From: Proteles cristata cristata
Lineage: Eukaryota; Chordata; Mammalia; Carnivora; Hyaenidae
NCBI GenBank assembly: GCA_017311185.1
Contig: JAESUZ010002554.1
Span: forward strand, 620,001 to 684,000
Direction: 5' to 3'
Length of the DNA stretch: 64,000 nucleotides
The notes below the pieces were generated by a model. The model saw only the letters and a list, made by a program, of their open reading frames with translations, did not search any database and was not told the DNA's origin. Position 1 is the first letter of the stretch; every line of letters begins with the position of its first letter. Shown piece after piece: positions 36,206-47,453 of this stretch. A program made the position numbers and the translations under genes.

Positions 36206-36665
36206 GTGAAATGACCAGACAGCTTGAGTACAAACACTGACCTTACTACTTACTAGCTTTGTAACTCTGCAAGTTACTTAGCCTCATTAGGACTTTTTTC
36301 CTCATCTGTAAAGTACAAATTTTAATAGTATCCCCAAGTATTTAGGCAGTTTAAATGAACTAACATATGGGGCGCCTGAGTGGCTCAGTTGGTTAAGTGT
36401 CCCACTTCAGCTCAGGTCATGATCTCACGGTTTCTGGGTTTGAGCCCCACGTCGGGCTCTGTGCTGACAGCTAGCTCAGAGCCTGGAGACTGTTTTGGAT
36501 TCTGTATCTCCCTCTCTCTCTGACCCTCCCCTGCTTGCTCTCTCTCTCTCTCTCAGAAATAAATAAAACATTAATTTTTAAAAATGAACTAATATATGCA
36601 AAGTGCTTACCCAATAACTGATGCTTGCTAAGCACTTAATAAACATTAGCTGTTAGAGTAATATT
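36206..36665 (+). mobile_element. MIR SINE, split by a CanSINE
   Basis: MIR core 'cttactacttactagctttgtaactctgcaagttacttagcctcattagga ... tcatctgtaaagtac' before, and 'gcaaagtgcttaccc ... gctaagcacttaataaacattagctgttag' after the CanSINE. Confidence 0.85.
36370..36581 (+). mobile_element. CanSINE, intermediate between types A and B
   Basis: Type A head (CACTTCAGCTCAGGTCATG) with type B body (CTGACCCTCCCCTG) and tail CTCAGAAATAAATAAAAC. Duplication AAATGAACTAAYATATG, 17 bp with one mismatch (36353-36369 and 36582-36598). Confidence 0.94.
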
Positions 36666-36839
36666 ATTATATAAGCCTTCCATCTTAGACACCTATCATG
36701 CTTAAGTAGTAGCTTATGCCATGACTCTCCTGTACCAAATAGCAACTGCCATTTTTCCTACGAGTTTCCTAGAGGTTGGCAAATTGGCATTTTGTAGCAA
36801 ATTAAATATTATTGTGCCAAGAAAGTTGTAAAAATCTCC

Positions 36840-37190
36840 ATCACACTCCTATATACATATATTTTGTCTACTTACAAATTATTTATATGCATTAATGTAT
36901 TATGCACATTTCAAAGTATATTTAAATATATACATTTAAGATATAAATTTATAGATTAATAGATTATATTTATATTATAATTATTATGTTTTTATTTTAT
37001 ATTTATACTATTTATGTACCTTATCTATATATAATAATATAAATATATTATAAATAATATAATATAGACTATATTAGGATATTGTACATATTAGACTAAA
37101 AAGAAAGAAGATACATAGATATTAGATATATAATATGCAATATACAGGCATATATACGTGTGTGTATAATATATATACGATAATTCCTTA
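36840..37190. repeat. AT-rich low-complexity tract
   Basis: About 350 bp dominated by TATA, ATAATA and TTATA units, with the longest runs at 36960-37180. Confidence 0.85.
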
Positions 37191-37278
37191 ATATTTTTCC
37201 CTGTATCTTAATTAATTTACTGGTGAAAAAACTCCCCTTTGCAGACTACTATACTAGTCAATCAAAAGTAGGCTGGGA

Positions 37279-37394
37279 GGTGTCTGGCTGGTCCAGTCGG
37301 TAGAGCATGTGACCTTTGATTTTTGGGTTGTGAGTTCAAAGCCAACATTGGTTATAGAAGATTACTTAAAAATAAAATCTTTAAAGAAAGAGAG
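37279..37394 (+). mobile_element. Short tRNA-derived SINE (no CT-rich body)
   Basis: Contains 'tgtctggctggtccagtcggtagagcatgtgac', 'ttgggttgtgagttcaaagcc', 'ttggttatagaagattacttaaaaataaaatctttaa': the compact carnivore SINE in which the tRNA-like head runs straight into a short tail. Duplication AAGTAGGCTGGGA / AAGTTGGCTGGGA (37266-37278 and 37395-37407). The only copy of this form noticed here. Confidence 0.88.
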
Positions 37395-37439
37395 AAGTTG
37401 GCTGGGAAAGAAAGTCATGGGTATACCTGATAGTGAGTA

Positions 37440-37725
37440 TTTGAGGGTTTGACAGTGTGTTTATTGAACTAATATGTACTTCATGAATAATAATAACAAT
37501 TAGTGAAACTCAGTGTTAAGTATTTTCAGGAATAGTGCTAAGCGAATTACATATTTCTCTTGTAATCTATACAACCACTCTCTGAGGTAGATACTAATTT
37601 TATTCCTCAATTCATGGATGAGGAGTATAAGAATAAGAAGATTAAGTAACTTGTCCACATTTCCTATCTAAGTAAGAAGTAGAATGACACTTTGCAACTG
37701 TATATTCCTCCCATAACCAGTGCCT
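37440..37725 (-). mobile_element. MIR SINE remnant
   Basis: Minus-strand MIR with 'aatctatacaaccactctctgaggtagatactaatttta ... atggatgaggagtataagaataagaagattaagtaacttgtcca'. Confidence 0.8.
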
Positions 37726-38202
37726 TCCCCCATGGTAAAATCATAATAATGATTATAATTACCTCCATTACTATTAAATGCTGTATTCACTAAGCACACA
37801 TTATATGCCAGAACTTTACTAAATGTTGTTCATAGGTAACAAGATAAAAAATTTGTTCAGCAAACTCCTTTGATAGGTAAGCCACATTGGAGAAAGTGAA
37901 AACCAAAGGCTATATATATCAATAGAAGACAAAGAAGCAAGAGAGAAAAATATTACACTGGAGGATGGTGGATAAGTTTGCAAAAGACTAAAGAAATAAG
38001 AAAAAGAGGGAAAAGGGAGAAATCAGCTAGATGGTTTGAGGCTTCTATACACTGAAAGTGGAAATAATGTACCAAAAATTCCCTTAATATGAGGACTTTA
38101 AACAAAAGAAATATCTAACGTTTAATTAGAAAGTTTTAAAATCTTTGTGTATATTACCTTCTTTTGTTGTCCCAATTCTTCAAGGATTTTTACTACACAC
38201 GT
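37726..38202. other. Unannotated intergenic sequence
   Basis: Possible second MIR/L2 scrap near 37770-37830 ('actaagcacacattatatgccagaactttactaaatg'); otherwise nothing recognised. Confidence 0.4.
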
Positions 38203-38218
38203 AAGTGCTCTTTATTTC

Positions 38219-38222
38219 CTTT

Positions 38223-38291
<69 letters not shown>

Positions 38292-38320
38292 TTCTTCTCT
38301 CTTTCTCTCTTTCTTTCTTT
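38219..38320. repeat. (CTTT)n microsatellite grown from a CanSINE tail
   Basis: CTTT tetramers occupy the A-tail position of the minus-strand CanSINE that follows, inside its flanking repeat AAGTGCT (38203-38209 and 38508-38514). Confidence 0.93.
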
Positions 38321-38507
38321 TTTAATTTATTTATTTTGAGAGAAAGAGAGAGACCTGTACTATCAGCACAGAGACTAATGAAGGACTCGAACTCACGTAC
38401 TATCAGTGCAGAGACTAATGAAGGGCTCGAACTCACAAACCGCGAGACCATGACCCAAGCCCAAATCAAAAGTCAGATGTTTAACCGACTGAGCCACTCA
38501 GGCACCC
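38321..38507 (-). mobile_element. CanSINE with internal 40-bp tandem duplication
   Basis: Minus-strand copy ending CTGAGCCACTCAGGCACCC. Positions 38357-38396 and 38397-38436 are the same 40-bp unit, beginning GTACTATCAG and ending TCGAACTCAC, with three mismatches. The CT-rich body is greatly shortened. Confidence 0.93.
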
Positions 38508-38519
38508 AAGTGCTTTGTT

Positions 38520-39115
38520 TCTTAATCTACGTCTCAGTCTCCTATCATACTTTTATTTCCCCTTTATTCTCTTCTGATATTCAAGGAGAGGACAGAGTTT
38601 CTGAGAAAACTGTTACAGAACTAATAAGAACCTGAGAGAAAAAGCAAGACTTCATATTCCTAAACAAATTCAGAAAAAGTGAAAAGCTCAGCAACAGAAT
38701 TGACCGTAAGAATACAAAACGCTGTCCCATCTGAGAAGGGGTTAGACATTCCCGGCAGTGTGGAGTGGAGCTCCAGTTAAATTACTCTGTATCTGCAGGG
38801 TTATAAGATGTCATGAGTAATGTTTCACAGCTGCATCGTGGGGGGCTACAGCTATCCCAACTACATTGTACATCACGTGCTGGGCACAAAATTGAGTGTG
38901 GACCTGCCAGGGTGTCACATGTTCTTCATGAGACTGTGACTCAAGATAACCAAAGAGAAACTCAACTGTATTCTCAAGAGATGAGGTCAGGTAATACAAA
39001 ATGCCCTGGGAAGTGGAACACTCTGAGATAGTCTATTCAATTTACAAATCTTCCCATATCATTTTCTACAATAATAATTAAACTAATGCATACAGCTCAG
39101 TATTGAGCCTCAGGG
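38520..39115. other. Unannotated intergenic sequence
   Basis: Short open frames on both strands at 38811-39031 overlap each other and show no recognisable domain. Confidence 0.45.
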
Positions 39116-39565
39116 GCAGACCTAAGAATTCTATATCTATCATGTCTTAATTTTCCTTACAATCCTTTATAAAGTACCATTATTATCATGAGCCTATGGA
39201 TGAGGAAATTGAGATAGAGTTGCCCAAAGACATACAATTTTTATAAAATGGTTGTGGAATTCAAACCTAGGCAACTTGATTTCTTGCATGCTTAATCAGT
39301 GTTCGTGCTGCCTTCTTCTTGTGGTAGCAGACGACAATAGCAACTATAAAGATGACACACAGGAGACTTTATAACTGCCATTTGTTGAAAAAATATTATT
39401 TGTCATCCTAGTTAATATACGTATATTATCTTATTCAACATTATAAACACTTTTAAGGTAGTAGTAATTTTCTCATTTTATTGTAGGGAAAGAGCTTCAA
39501 GGGGATGTAGTAATTTGGTCAAGGTCACATGGCTCAGATCAGAAGTCAAATCTCAACTCAGTTCT
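39116..39565 (-). mobile_element. Two adjacent MIR SINE remnants
   Basis: First about 39120-39310 ('agtaccattattatcatgagcctatggatgaggaaattgagata'), second about 39355-39565 ('tattatcttattcaacattataaacacttttaaggtagtagtaa ... aatttggtcaaggtcacatggctcagatcagaagtcaaa'). Both minus-strand MIR. Confidence 0.75.
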
Positions 39566-39669
39566 TCAAGCCCTCCCCAAACCTATGAATAAAGCAATGA
39601 TCTATCCTTAGTTACAGTGAATAATCCCATCCAGTAGATAACAGTTGGGGTTTATTCTGCCTCTTTAAC

Positions 39670-39860
39670 CTTGGAAGTAATGTTTTGAATAAAAGTGTGT
39701 AGCTGTAGTCTCTATGCCTTCTAGGGTCTTGAGGGTGGGGTCAGAGATCATGCATCTCAGGGGCATCACAGAGACCTTTTCTGCAGTACAGAACATCAGA
39801 GGATCCTCCACCACAAAGACCATGCCAATATTCTTGGGTTCATACTCTCCATATATCCTC
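39670..39860 (-). other. Unidentified exon-like open frame
   Basis: On the minus strand the frame is open from 39862 to a TAA at 39665-39667, about 65 codons. It is preceded by a pyrimidine-rich stretch ending TTTCCCTTTAAAG, a plausible acceptor (AG at 39861-39862), and followed by the weak donor-like CCAAG|GTTAAA. The product begins RIYGEYEPKNIG and includes KVSVMPLRCM; it is not low complexity and not from a repeat I recognise. I cannot assign it to a family. It could be an exon of an unrecognised gene, a fragment of a processed pseudogene, or chance. Confidence 0.3.
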
Positions 39861-39870
39861 CTTTAAAGGG

Positions 39871-40948
39871 AAAAAAATTAGAATATTTGAAGAGCATGAG
39901 AAAATTGTAAAATATCAAGTGAGGTTTTATGATCATATTAAAGTAAATCCTTATTTCCACTCATTTAAAATAGCTTTGGAAAAGTTTAGTAATGACTAAA
40001 ATGTTTAGTCACTTCCTAAGGACTAAACCAAATTCACTTCTCTGTGGGATTTTAGCATAATTAGCCTCAAGTGCACTCATGAAACTCATTCTTCCTTTGG
40101 TGTCTGAGACATTACTCTTCCTTGGTTTTTCTCCTGCTTCAAACCCTCTTTCTCATTCTCTTTTAATGACATGACTTCTTTAGCCTGTTCCATAAATATG
40201 TTGCTTCCCCAGAATTCCATTTTTGATCCTCTTTCTAGGTTACTCTGCTTAGTGAATATTGTTATTTGTCTCCCCAGAAGCTTCTTTCTCTTTCCAAAAG
40301 AACTCAACTTTTTCCAGGCCTAAAGTTTGAAGAGGATTGATGCCCATATCAAGGAAGCAAGAATAGATCTTTCTAGGTCTTTACTAATAAGCGTAGTCTC
40401 ATCCTCTTTCCTAGCTACAGTGGCTGGTTCATAAGGATGCACGTGAAGTCAGGTGTAAGTGAGTCAGTACATCATATTCCTCCAAAATTAACTGGGGACA
40501 GAGTAAGCATATGGTTTAAAATAGTCAATCAGAGAAAATGGGTGGAAGAGATCAGGAATTTATGGAAGCTGGTTCTTATGAGACATTGTTGACTTTCAGG
40601 CTAAATTTCAACTGACCTACCCTAGTTTTGGACATTTCAATGATGTGAATCAATAAATTACAGAGTTTGACTTTAGTTTCCTATTACTTGCAGTTATGAG
40701 CTTTTCAACTGACTCTATATACTTTCCCTCTAAGTAATGAAATCCACTTTCTTTATGTATAATTATTTACCTTCTCTGAGACTCCCCAGATTAAACAAGA
40801 AGATATTGACAGAATTGAATCAAACAACAATATTAAAACTTTTATGCTTCATGACTCTCATGTAAAATAACCATGACTAATTATATTGCTGCTATAATTA
40901 TTTATAATTATTCACCTTTTATCTCCATTTGACTCTTGAGCATCAGAC
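39871..40948. other. Unannotated intergenic sequence
   Basis: No gene or repeat recognised. A 73-codon lysine- and glutamate-rich minus-strand frame at 40086-40307 has no clear identity. Confidence 0.45.
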
Positions 40949-40965
40949 CAAAATGTACAACTATT

Positions 40966-41196
40966 GGGTGACCTGGGTCACTTAGTCAGTTAAGCATCTG
41001 GCTTCAGCTCAGGTCATGATCTCATGGTTCGTGGGTTCAAGCCCTGCATTGGGCTCTGTGCTGACAGCTAGCTCAGAGCCTGGAGCCTGCTTTGGATTCT
41101 GTGTCTTCCTCTCTCTCTGACCCTCCCTTGCTCATGATGTCTCTGTCTCTCTCTCTCAGAAATAAATAAAAAACATTAAAAATAAAAAAATAAAAA
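40966..41196 (+). mobile_element. CanSINE, intermediate between types A and B
   Basis: Head GGGTGACCTGGGTCACTTAGTCAGTTAAGC, body CTCTGACCCTCCC, tail CTCAGAAATAAATAAA. Duplication CAAAATKTACAACTATT, 17 bp with one mismatch (40949-40965 and 41197-41213). Confidence 0.94.
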
Positions 41197-41213
41197 CAAA
41201 ATTTACAACTATT

Positions 41214-41869
41214 TATTGCACATCTCCACTGGGATGACTCCTTACACATGAAACTTCCCCTTGCTAAAATACAACTTTCTTTCTATTGTATAAGCTGTAA
41301 TTTTACTTTTTCTGATTGGAGAGACAGAGTCCTTTGGGACTGGTGGCTGGGATGTAACAAAAATGAAAACATCCAACACTTTGTAGTGGTTTTGCCTATA
41401 AAAGCAAGAATCCACCAGGGCTTGTTGTGAAGGCCTTGATTATCATTATGACAGAAATATAGCACAGGGAGAGTGTACTTAATGAGCTCTTTCTCATTTG
41501 GGGAACTCACTTGGCATGGGTTTGCACAGAAATGTTTCACCCTTCTGAGACCACAGTATCTAATTAAGCAGTCCATGCTATTTTACTACGAATAACATTG
41601 TGTTCTTATTTCTAAATATTATTTCAACTGGTACTTGATCTCTGTCACATTAGACTTGTGTGAGTTTTTCTAATCTTTTCTTAGGTATGCAACACTATCT
41701 GCCTGCCAAATTTAGATAATTTCTTGGAACAGATTCAGTTAAACTTCATGGTGGAGCCCTATTATGATCAAGGTCAAATACTGGCTTATGATAAATTTTC
41801 AGATTATAGAAAAAATCTAAAAAGAATCTCATTTTCCTTTTCTCTCACTTTTTATCCTACCTACCCTGT
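41214..41869. other. Unannotated intergenic sequence
   Basis: Nothing recognised. The overlapping frames at 41248-41576 are antisense to one another and unsupported. Confidence 0.45.
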
Positions 41870-41892
41870 CTACTTGTAAATATATATATATA

Positions 41893-42112
41893 TAATTTTA
41901 AATTTTAAATTTTTAATGTTTATTTACTTTTGAGAGAGAGCGAGAGATAGAGTCAGAGAATGAGCAAGAGAGGGGAAAAGAGAGAGGGAGACAAAGAATC
42001 TGAAGCAGACTTCAGGCTCCGAGCCGTCAGCAAAGAGCCTAGAGCAGAAACTGTGAGAGCATGGCCTGAGCTGAAGTCGGAGTCTTAACCAACTGAGCCA
42101 CAGAGGCAGCCC
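41893..42112 (-). mobile_element. CanSINE, type A, inserted at the tail of the next one
   Basis: Minus-strand copy ending CTGAGCCACAGAGGCAGCCC, with TATATATAATTTT before and TATATACAATTTT after. It lies within the flanking repeat of the copy at 42121-42335. Confidence 0.88.
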
Positions 42113-42120
42113 TATATACA

Positions 42121-42335
42121 ATTTTTTTTTTGTTTATTTACCCACCTTGAGAGAGAGAGAGAGAGAATGCTTGAGCACAGCACAGGGGCAGAGAGAGAGA
42201 TTGAAGGAATCCCAAGCAGGCTCTGCACTGACAGCAAGAAGCCCTATATGGGGCTTAAAACCACAAACTACAAGAAACACAACCTGAGCCGAAATCAAGT
42301 CAGAAGTTCAACCAACTAAGCCACCCAGGAGATCC
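42121..42335 (-). mobile_element. CanSINE, type A, diverged
   Basis: Minus-strand copy ending CTAAGCCACCCAGGAGATCC. The flank CTACTTGTAGAT after it (42336-42347) matches CTACTTGTAAAT at 41870-41881, to the left of the neighbouring copy, so this one is older and the other entered its tail. Confidence 0.87.
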
Positions 42336-42408
42336 TACTTGTAGATTTTTAATTTTATCAAATTCAACAGAAGACATTGTGTATTTGTATCTCAAAGGAA
42401 TATTTTTT

Positions 42409-42409
<1 letters not shown>

Positions 42410-42442
<33 letters not shown>
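42410..42442. repeat. (TG)n microsatellite
   Basis: About 16 TG units. Confidence 0.96.
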
Positions 42443-42444
<2 letters not shown>

Positions 42445-43165
42445 AAGGAGATAAGTGTTGAATTATCATCAAAGCTCACTAATATCGTCAACGTTAGACA
42501 TTAGCTATTCTTTAATTACTGTAAGCTCTAGTACTTTTCTCTGTGTATCTGTGTGTAGAGTGTATGTCGGGGGATGGGGCAGGTGTAGAGAAAAAGAGAG
42601 AGAGAGACAGAAAGATAGTCTTGTCGAACAGAAAAATAAGTCTCACCTAAAATACATATAATGAGAGGTTATCTTGCTAATTTTAGAACCAAGATTACTT
42701 AGAATTCCATTCAGCAATCCATGTGGTTTTATCTGATGACACTGGTTTGTTTAATTGCCAATTTTTTCCCTTTTGACATTAGCTGCCAGAAAGTTTAAAG
42801 CTAAATTGTTGGCTCAAACCCATATTAAATGTGTGACTCATTATAGTTTGAATGATTAGCCTTATTTATGGCTCTATCTTGCATCCAGTCTTTTATGATT
42901 TTTTTCTTTTGTTTTTTTATTTTTGCTTACTTTTAACCCAGGCAAATTTATTATCTTTTACTGTACTTTGCAAGTCATTGCTAAGTCTTGTGAAATAATA
43001 AATAGGTAGTCAATATGAAGGTCTATATATTATGAATTCACTGAATAATTGTCTCATATACTTATTTACCTTTTTTTTTTTTTGAGACATTCCAATTTAT
43101 TGTGTGTACTTACTGTCAACTAAGGGCCAGGAATAGACTGGATGTGGAGTTTAGCCGTTAGTCTG
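42443..43165. other. Unannotated intergenic sequence
   Basis: Contains a poly-T run at 43071-43084; no element could be named. Confidence 0.45.
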
Positions 43166-43169
43166 AAAG

Positions 43170-43860
43170 GTCCCTCTCACCCACTTTGATTCTTCCTCTC
43201 AAATCTCTTAAACTCTCTCTGTCTTCTAGATTCCAAACCATTTTACCCTGTTCCTGGTTCTCTTTCACATTTGCAACCCTTTGCATCATCAATTCTAGTT
43301 TACCAAGCATTTCCTGATGCCTGTTAGGCACTACTATCCCAACCTCATGTCTTTATCCATATTGTGAATGCATAAATATAATTTTCTTAAAATACTATTC
43401 TTATCTTTCTCAAGAACCATGATGTGTCATATGAAGATCAAACTTCTTTGCCTAGACTCTAACAGTTCTCACTAGCGAGCCCCATCTTACTCTTACAGAT
43501 TATTCATCTCTGCTCTCTGACACGGACCTTCCTCTTCAGCCATTGTTCTCATTTTTCCACAGCCATGTCACCTTCATTCTTGCTTCCCACATGTTCATGC
43601 AGTTTCCATTACTGGCATATCCTCCCTGCTCTTCCCCTTCAATTCAAATCCCATCCAAATTTTAAGACTCAAACCAAAGTTCCTTCACAAAGCTCCTAAA
43701 TCTTGGAGGTTGTTCCCCATCAAATGTCTAATTGTTTCTATCTATTTATCTATATCTATATCTAAATGAGTTATGTATTTCCTTGATGACAAGCATGCTA
43801 TTGTATCATTTTCTTAGGTAAGGGCACTAAGCACAGCATTGAGAGTTAGTATTAAGCAAT
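43170..43860 (+). mobile_element. L2 LINE 3' end relic
   Basis: Long CT-rich stretch in L2 order: 'tgctctctgacacggaccttcctcttcagccattgttctcat', 'tccctgctcttccccttcaattcaaatcccatccaaattttaagactcaaa', 'ccttgatgacaagcatgctattgtatc'. Confidence 0.6.
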
Positions 43861-45216
43861 GATGACCCAATAATCAAATACTCTGCCAGGACTATACATT
43901 TGAGAATCTGTGAAATAAAAGACCTCAGAGACTCTTTAATCCTTGTCCAATCAAGCATTTCATGATTATAATACTGAGTCAAATTTGCAATACAAGCAGA
44001 GTCTCCAACACAACATAGATGAAAATGTCTGTGGCCTGTGATTGGTGACTACAAACTGATTGAATGGGGCTATGGGGAAATATCTTCCTAAAGACCTGTC
44101 AAAAAATGGATTTCAGTTTTCTTTTTATGTGCAAGAGACTCATGTTCCTTCTTAGGAGTTTGAAAAGTTAGTCTGAGATTTTCAAGATTCATAGGCCCTA
44201 GATGCCTTATTTCTCTGGAAGTCTAGTGTATGGCATGTGTGCTAGGATTTTCCCCTCCCCACACTCAGTGTAGGTGTAGGCCTCACTCATGTCATTATGA
44301 TCAAGAGGGCCAGCTTGGTAAGAGGTCATGCTAATCCTTGCGTCTTTAAGGACATTTCTTCTCATCACATAGGCCAAGGTACAATTAGAGTAAACAAAAC
44401 AACTGACAAGTCAACTAGAGTCTCTTTAGGTGAGGACTTGCATCAAGTGGAAAATTACATCCTTATGTCCCCACAATCCCCAATTATTCTCATGACTTTG
44501 GTTAGGAGTTTGTTCCGTAAACCATGAGAAGCCACTGGAGATTTGTGAATGGAAGATTTATATAATTTTTACAACAAAATTCCAATTCATATAGAAAGAC
44601 TAATAAAGTTTTCTACAAATCCTCACCTTGCAGTCAGTTTTACTAATTATTGATTCAGGCAAGGATCAACAATAGATGCTAAAAGCTTTGGATGAACGTT
44701 TGGTGAGATAGATTAGTGTCCATCTATGTCCCATAGACTATTAATCATTTATGAAGGGGAAAATGGCAACAGTGTATTGGAGAACCCTAGAAAACACCAC
44801 TAGTCAAGTCATCAAAATTCACACCACTAATAACAGAACAACCTGATAGGACATGTCTGCCCATGTAGTGCACTGAGATGACAGAGCGTCACTTATGTAG
44901 TATTGAGCCAAAGTGTATTACTGGAGTCTAATTGTAAGGAAACTTTTTTTGAAAAACCAGATTGAAGTATACTCTGTAAAATAACTGTCTTGAACTCTTC
45001 AAAAATGTCAGCAATGAGTGATCATGGGTTGGATTATTTTTTTTTACTATGAAGATCATTTTGGAACAACTAGAAAAATGTGAATATTAGATAATAGTAA
45101 TGCGTTATTGTTAATTTACTATGCATTTTACTAATTTCACTGTGGTTATAAGTGAATGTCCTTGTTCTTAGGAGCTATGTTCTGAAATATAAAGGGTCAA
45201 AATGTCACTTTCTAAC
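43861..45216. other. Unannotated intergenic sequence
   Basis: About 1.35 kb without a recognised gene or repeat. Confidence 0.5.
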
Positions 45217-46010
45217 ATCTCATAAGATACCACCTCACGCCAGTCAGAGTGGCTAAAATGAGCCAATCAGAGAACTCTAGATGCTGGCGAGGATGTGGAG
45301 AAACGGGCACCCTCCTACACTGTTGGTGGGAATGTAAACTGGTACAGCCCCTCTGGAAAACAGTGTGGAGGTTCCTCAGGAAACTAACAATAGAACTCCC
45401 CTATGACTCAGCAATAGCACTGCTAGGAATTTACCCAAGGGATACAGAAATGCTGATGCATAGGAGCACATGTACCCCAATGTTCATAGCAGCACTCTCC
45501 ACAATAGCTAAAACCTGGAAAGAGCCTAAGTGTCCATCAACAGATGAATGGATCAAGAAGATGTGGTTTATCTATACCATGGAATACTACATGGCAATGA
45601 GAAACAATGAAATCTGGCCATGTGTAGCAACATGGATGGACCTTGAGGGTGTTATGCTGAGCGAAATAAGTCAGGCAGAGAAAGACAAATATCATATGTG
45701 TGCACGTATAGGAGGATTAGGAGGAGCTTAACAGAGGACCAAGGGGGAGAAGAGGGGCGGAAATGGTGGGGGAAAGGGGGAGAGGCAAACCATGAGACTC
45801 TTGAATGCTGACAAAAACTGAGGACTGGTGGATGTGGGGGGGAGGAGGGGTGGGCATGGAGGAGGGCACTTGTGGGGTGAGCACTGGGTGTTATGTGGAA
45901 ACTAATTTGACAATAAACTATTTGTAAAAAAAAAAATAAAAATAAATAAATAAATAAATAAAAATAAATAAATAAATAAAAATAAAAAAAATAAAAAAAT
46001 AAGCATGAAA
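45217..46010 (+). mobile_element. 5'-truncated L1 LINE 3' end with open ORF2 carboxyl terminus
   Basis: The frame is open from the truncation point (about 45217) to TAA at 45729-45731, about 171 codons of L1 ORF2. It keeps the cysteine-rich C-x3-C-x7-H-x4-C motif ([18 protein letters not shown]) and the block [16 protein letters not shown]-rich 3' UTR (45732-45926) follows, then CAATAAACTATTTGTA and an A-rich tail with AAAT units to about 46010. No clear target duplication. Intact coding and tail suggest a relatively recent insertion, but without reverse transcriptase it cannot move by itself. Confidence 0.95.
45932..46010. repeat. (AAAT)n / A-rich tail of L1
   Basis: AAAT tetramers and A-runs grown from the L1 poly(A) tail. 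Confidence 0.92.
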
Positions 46011-46489
46011 AAAGATATTCTAAGAAAGTGAGCAGTGAAAAGAGGCAAAACTAAAGATAAATGCCAGCAAACTGGTTGTCTTGAGGGAGCACTCTTGCCT
46101 GTGGGAGAACAAGAGAGCCTTTGGGGGTGCTGGTAATATTCTCTATCTTGTTATATTTGGTGGTTTCACACATATAGACATATTGATATCAAACTAAAAT
46201 TATAATTTGTGCATTTCGTCGTACATAAATTCAACCTAAATAAAATAAGAGTTCTTGGTTTTGCAAAAAAAAAAAAAAAATCTCATAATATATACGTGTG
46301 TGTGTTTGTATAAATTTGTATAAATTTAATACATATAAACCTAGATATACATATGCCTATATTTATATCAACACATATGATATGAAGATATGTAGAGAGA
46401 AAAGTCATGGTTATAAAGGGTATATGGGAGCTCATTGTACTATCCTAGTGAATCTTCTCCAGCTTCATGTGATAGGCAGACTAGTGACC

Positions 46490-46955
46490 CTCTAAAAATG
46501 CCCACACATTCTAGTCCCCAGAATTTGTAAACATGTTAGGTTATATGGCAAAGAACCATTATATTGCTGATGGAATTAGTTGTTAATCAGCTGAATTTGA
46601 GTTGGGGAGATTATCCTGGGTTATCCCATGGGCCCTTTCTAATTTGAGGATTCCTATAAGTGAATGAGGAAAGCAGAAGAGGCAGAAACAGGGAAATAGC
46701 AGCACAGGAAGGCCTGGGATTAAATTTGCTGGTTATGAAGATGAAAAAAGGGCCCATTGGCCAAGGAATTCAGCTGGAAAGACAGATTCTTCCTAAAGCC
46801 TCCAGAGGAATACAGTCCTGCCGACACATTGATTTTACCCAAGTGAGAGCCATTTCAGACTTCTGATTTCCAGCTGTAAGATAATAAACGTGTATTGTCT
46901 AAGCCAATTAGTGTGTGGGATTTACTACAGCAGCAGTAGAAAACGAATACATATT
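46490..46955 (+). mobile_element. Unclassified ancient interspersed repeat
   Basis: Recognised order: 'ggttatatggcaaagaacc', 'gttggggagattatcctgggttatcccatgggcc', 'ccaaggaattcagctgg', 'cctccagaggaatacagtcctgccgacacattgattttaccc', 'ctgtaagataataaacgtgtattgt'. A common old mammalian repeat; the element at 7262-7690 is a reverse-oriented relative. The 68-codon frame at 46660-46866 is part of it. Confidence 0.55.
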
Positions 46956-47128
46956 TTTTTCCAAAAAAAAATTAAGAAGACAAAATTATCATGAGAATGA
47001 TTTTTAAGAATGTGATCTCTGGAGGCAAAAGGTTAACTTAGGAAGGTAAGATACTATCGACAGGATTTATTATTATCGTCCAGGATTTGGACACTTGATT
47101 TATAACACAAATGAAGATGAAGAACCAG

Positions 47129-47346
47129 GATGGCTCAGTGAGTTGTGTTCAACTCTTGGTTTTGGCTCAGGTCATGATCTCACGGTTCATGAGTTTGAGC
47201 CCAGTGTCAGGACTGGCACTGTCAGTGCAAATTCTTTCTTGGGATCTCTGCCTGGGATTCTCTCTCTCTCTCTTTCTGCCCCTCCCTCTCCCTCTCTTTC
47301 TCTCTCTCTCTCTCAAAATAAAAAAATAAACCTTAAAAAAATAAAA
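47129..47346 (+). mobile_element. CanSINE, type A, 5'-truncated
   Basis: Begins inside the head at GATGGCTCAGTGAG, lacking GGGGCACCTGG. Short duplication AGAACCAG (47121-47128 and 47347-47354). Confidence 0.88.
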
Positions 47347-47453
47347 AGAACCAGAGTAGTGCATCTGGGAATCAACACATTGCAGAAGTAAAATAAAATC
47401 AAGACCAATTTATACACCAAACCAAATCATTTTATATAAAAATATATGACACA

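Noticed and set aside
37279..37394. Possible CRISPR or phage-type repeat among the many repeated units of the window
   Set aside because: All repeated units are carnivore SINEs or microsatellites; no array of equal repeats and unique spacers exists.
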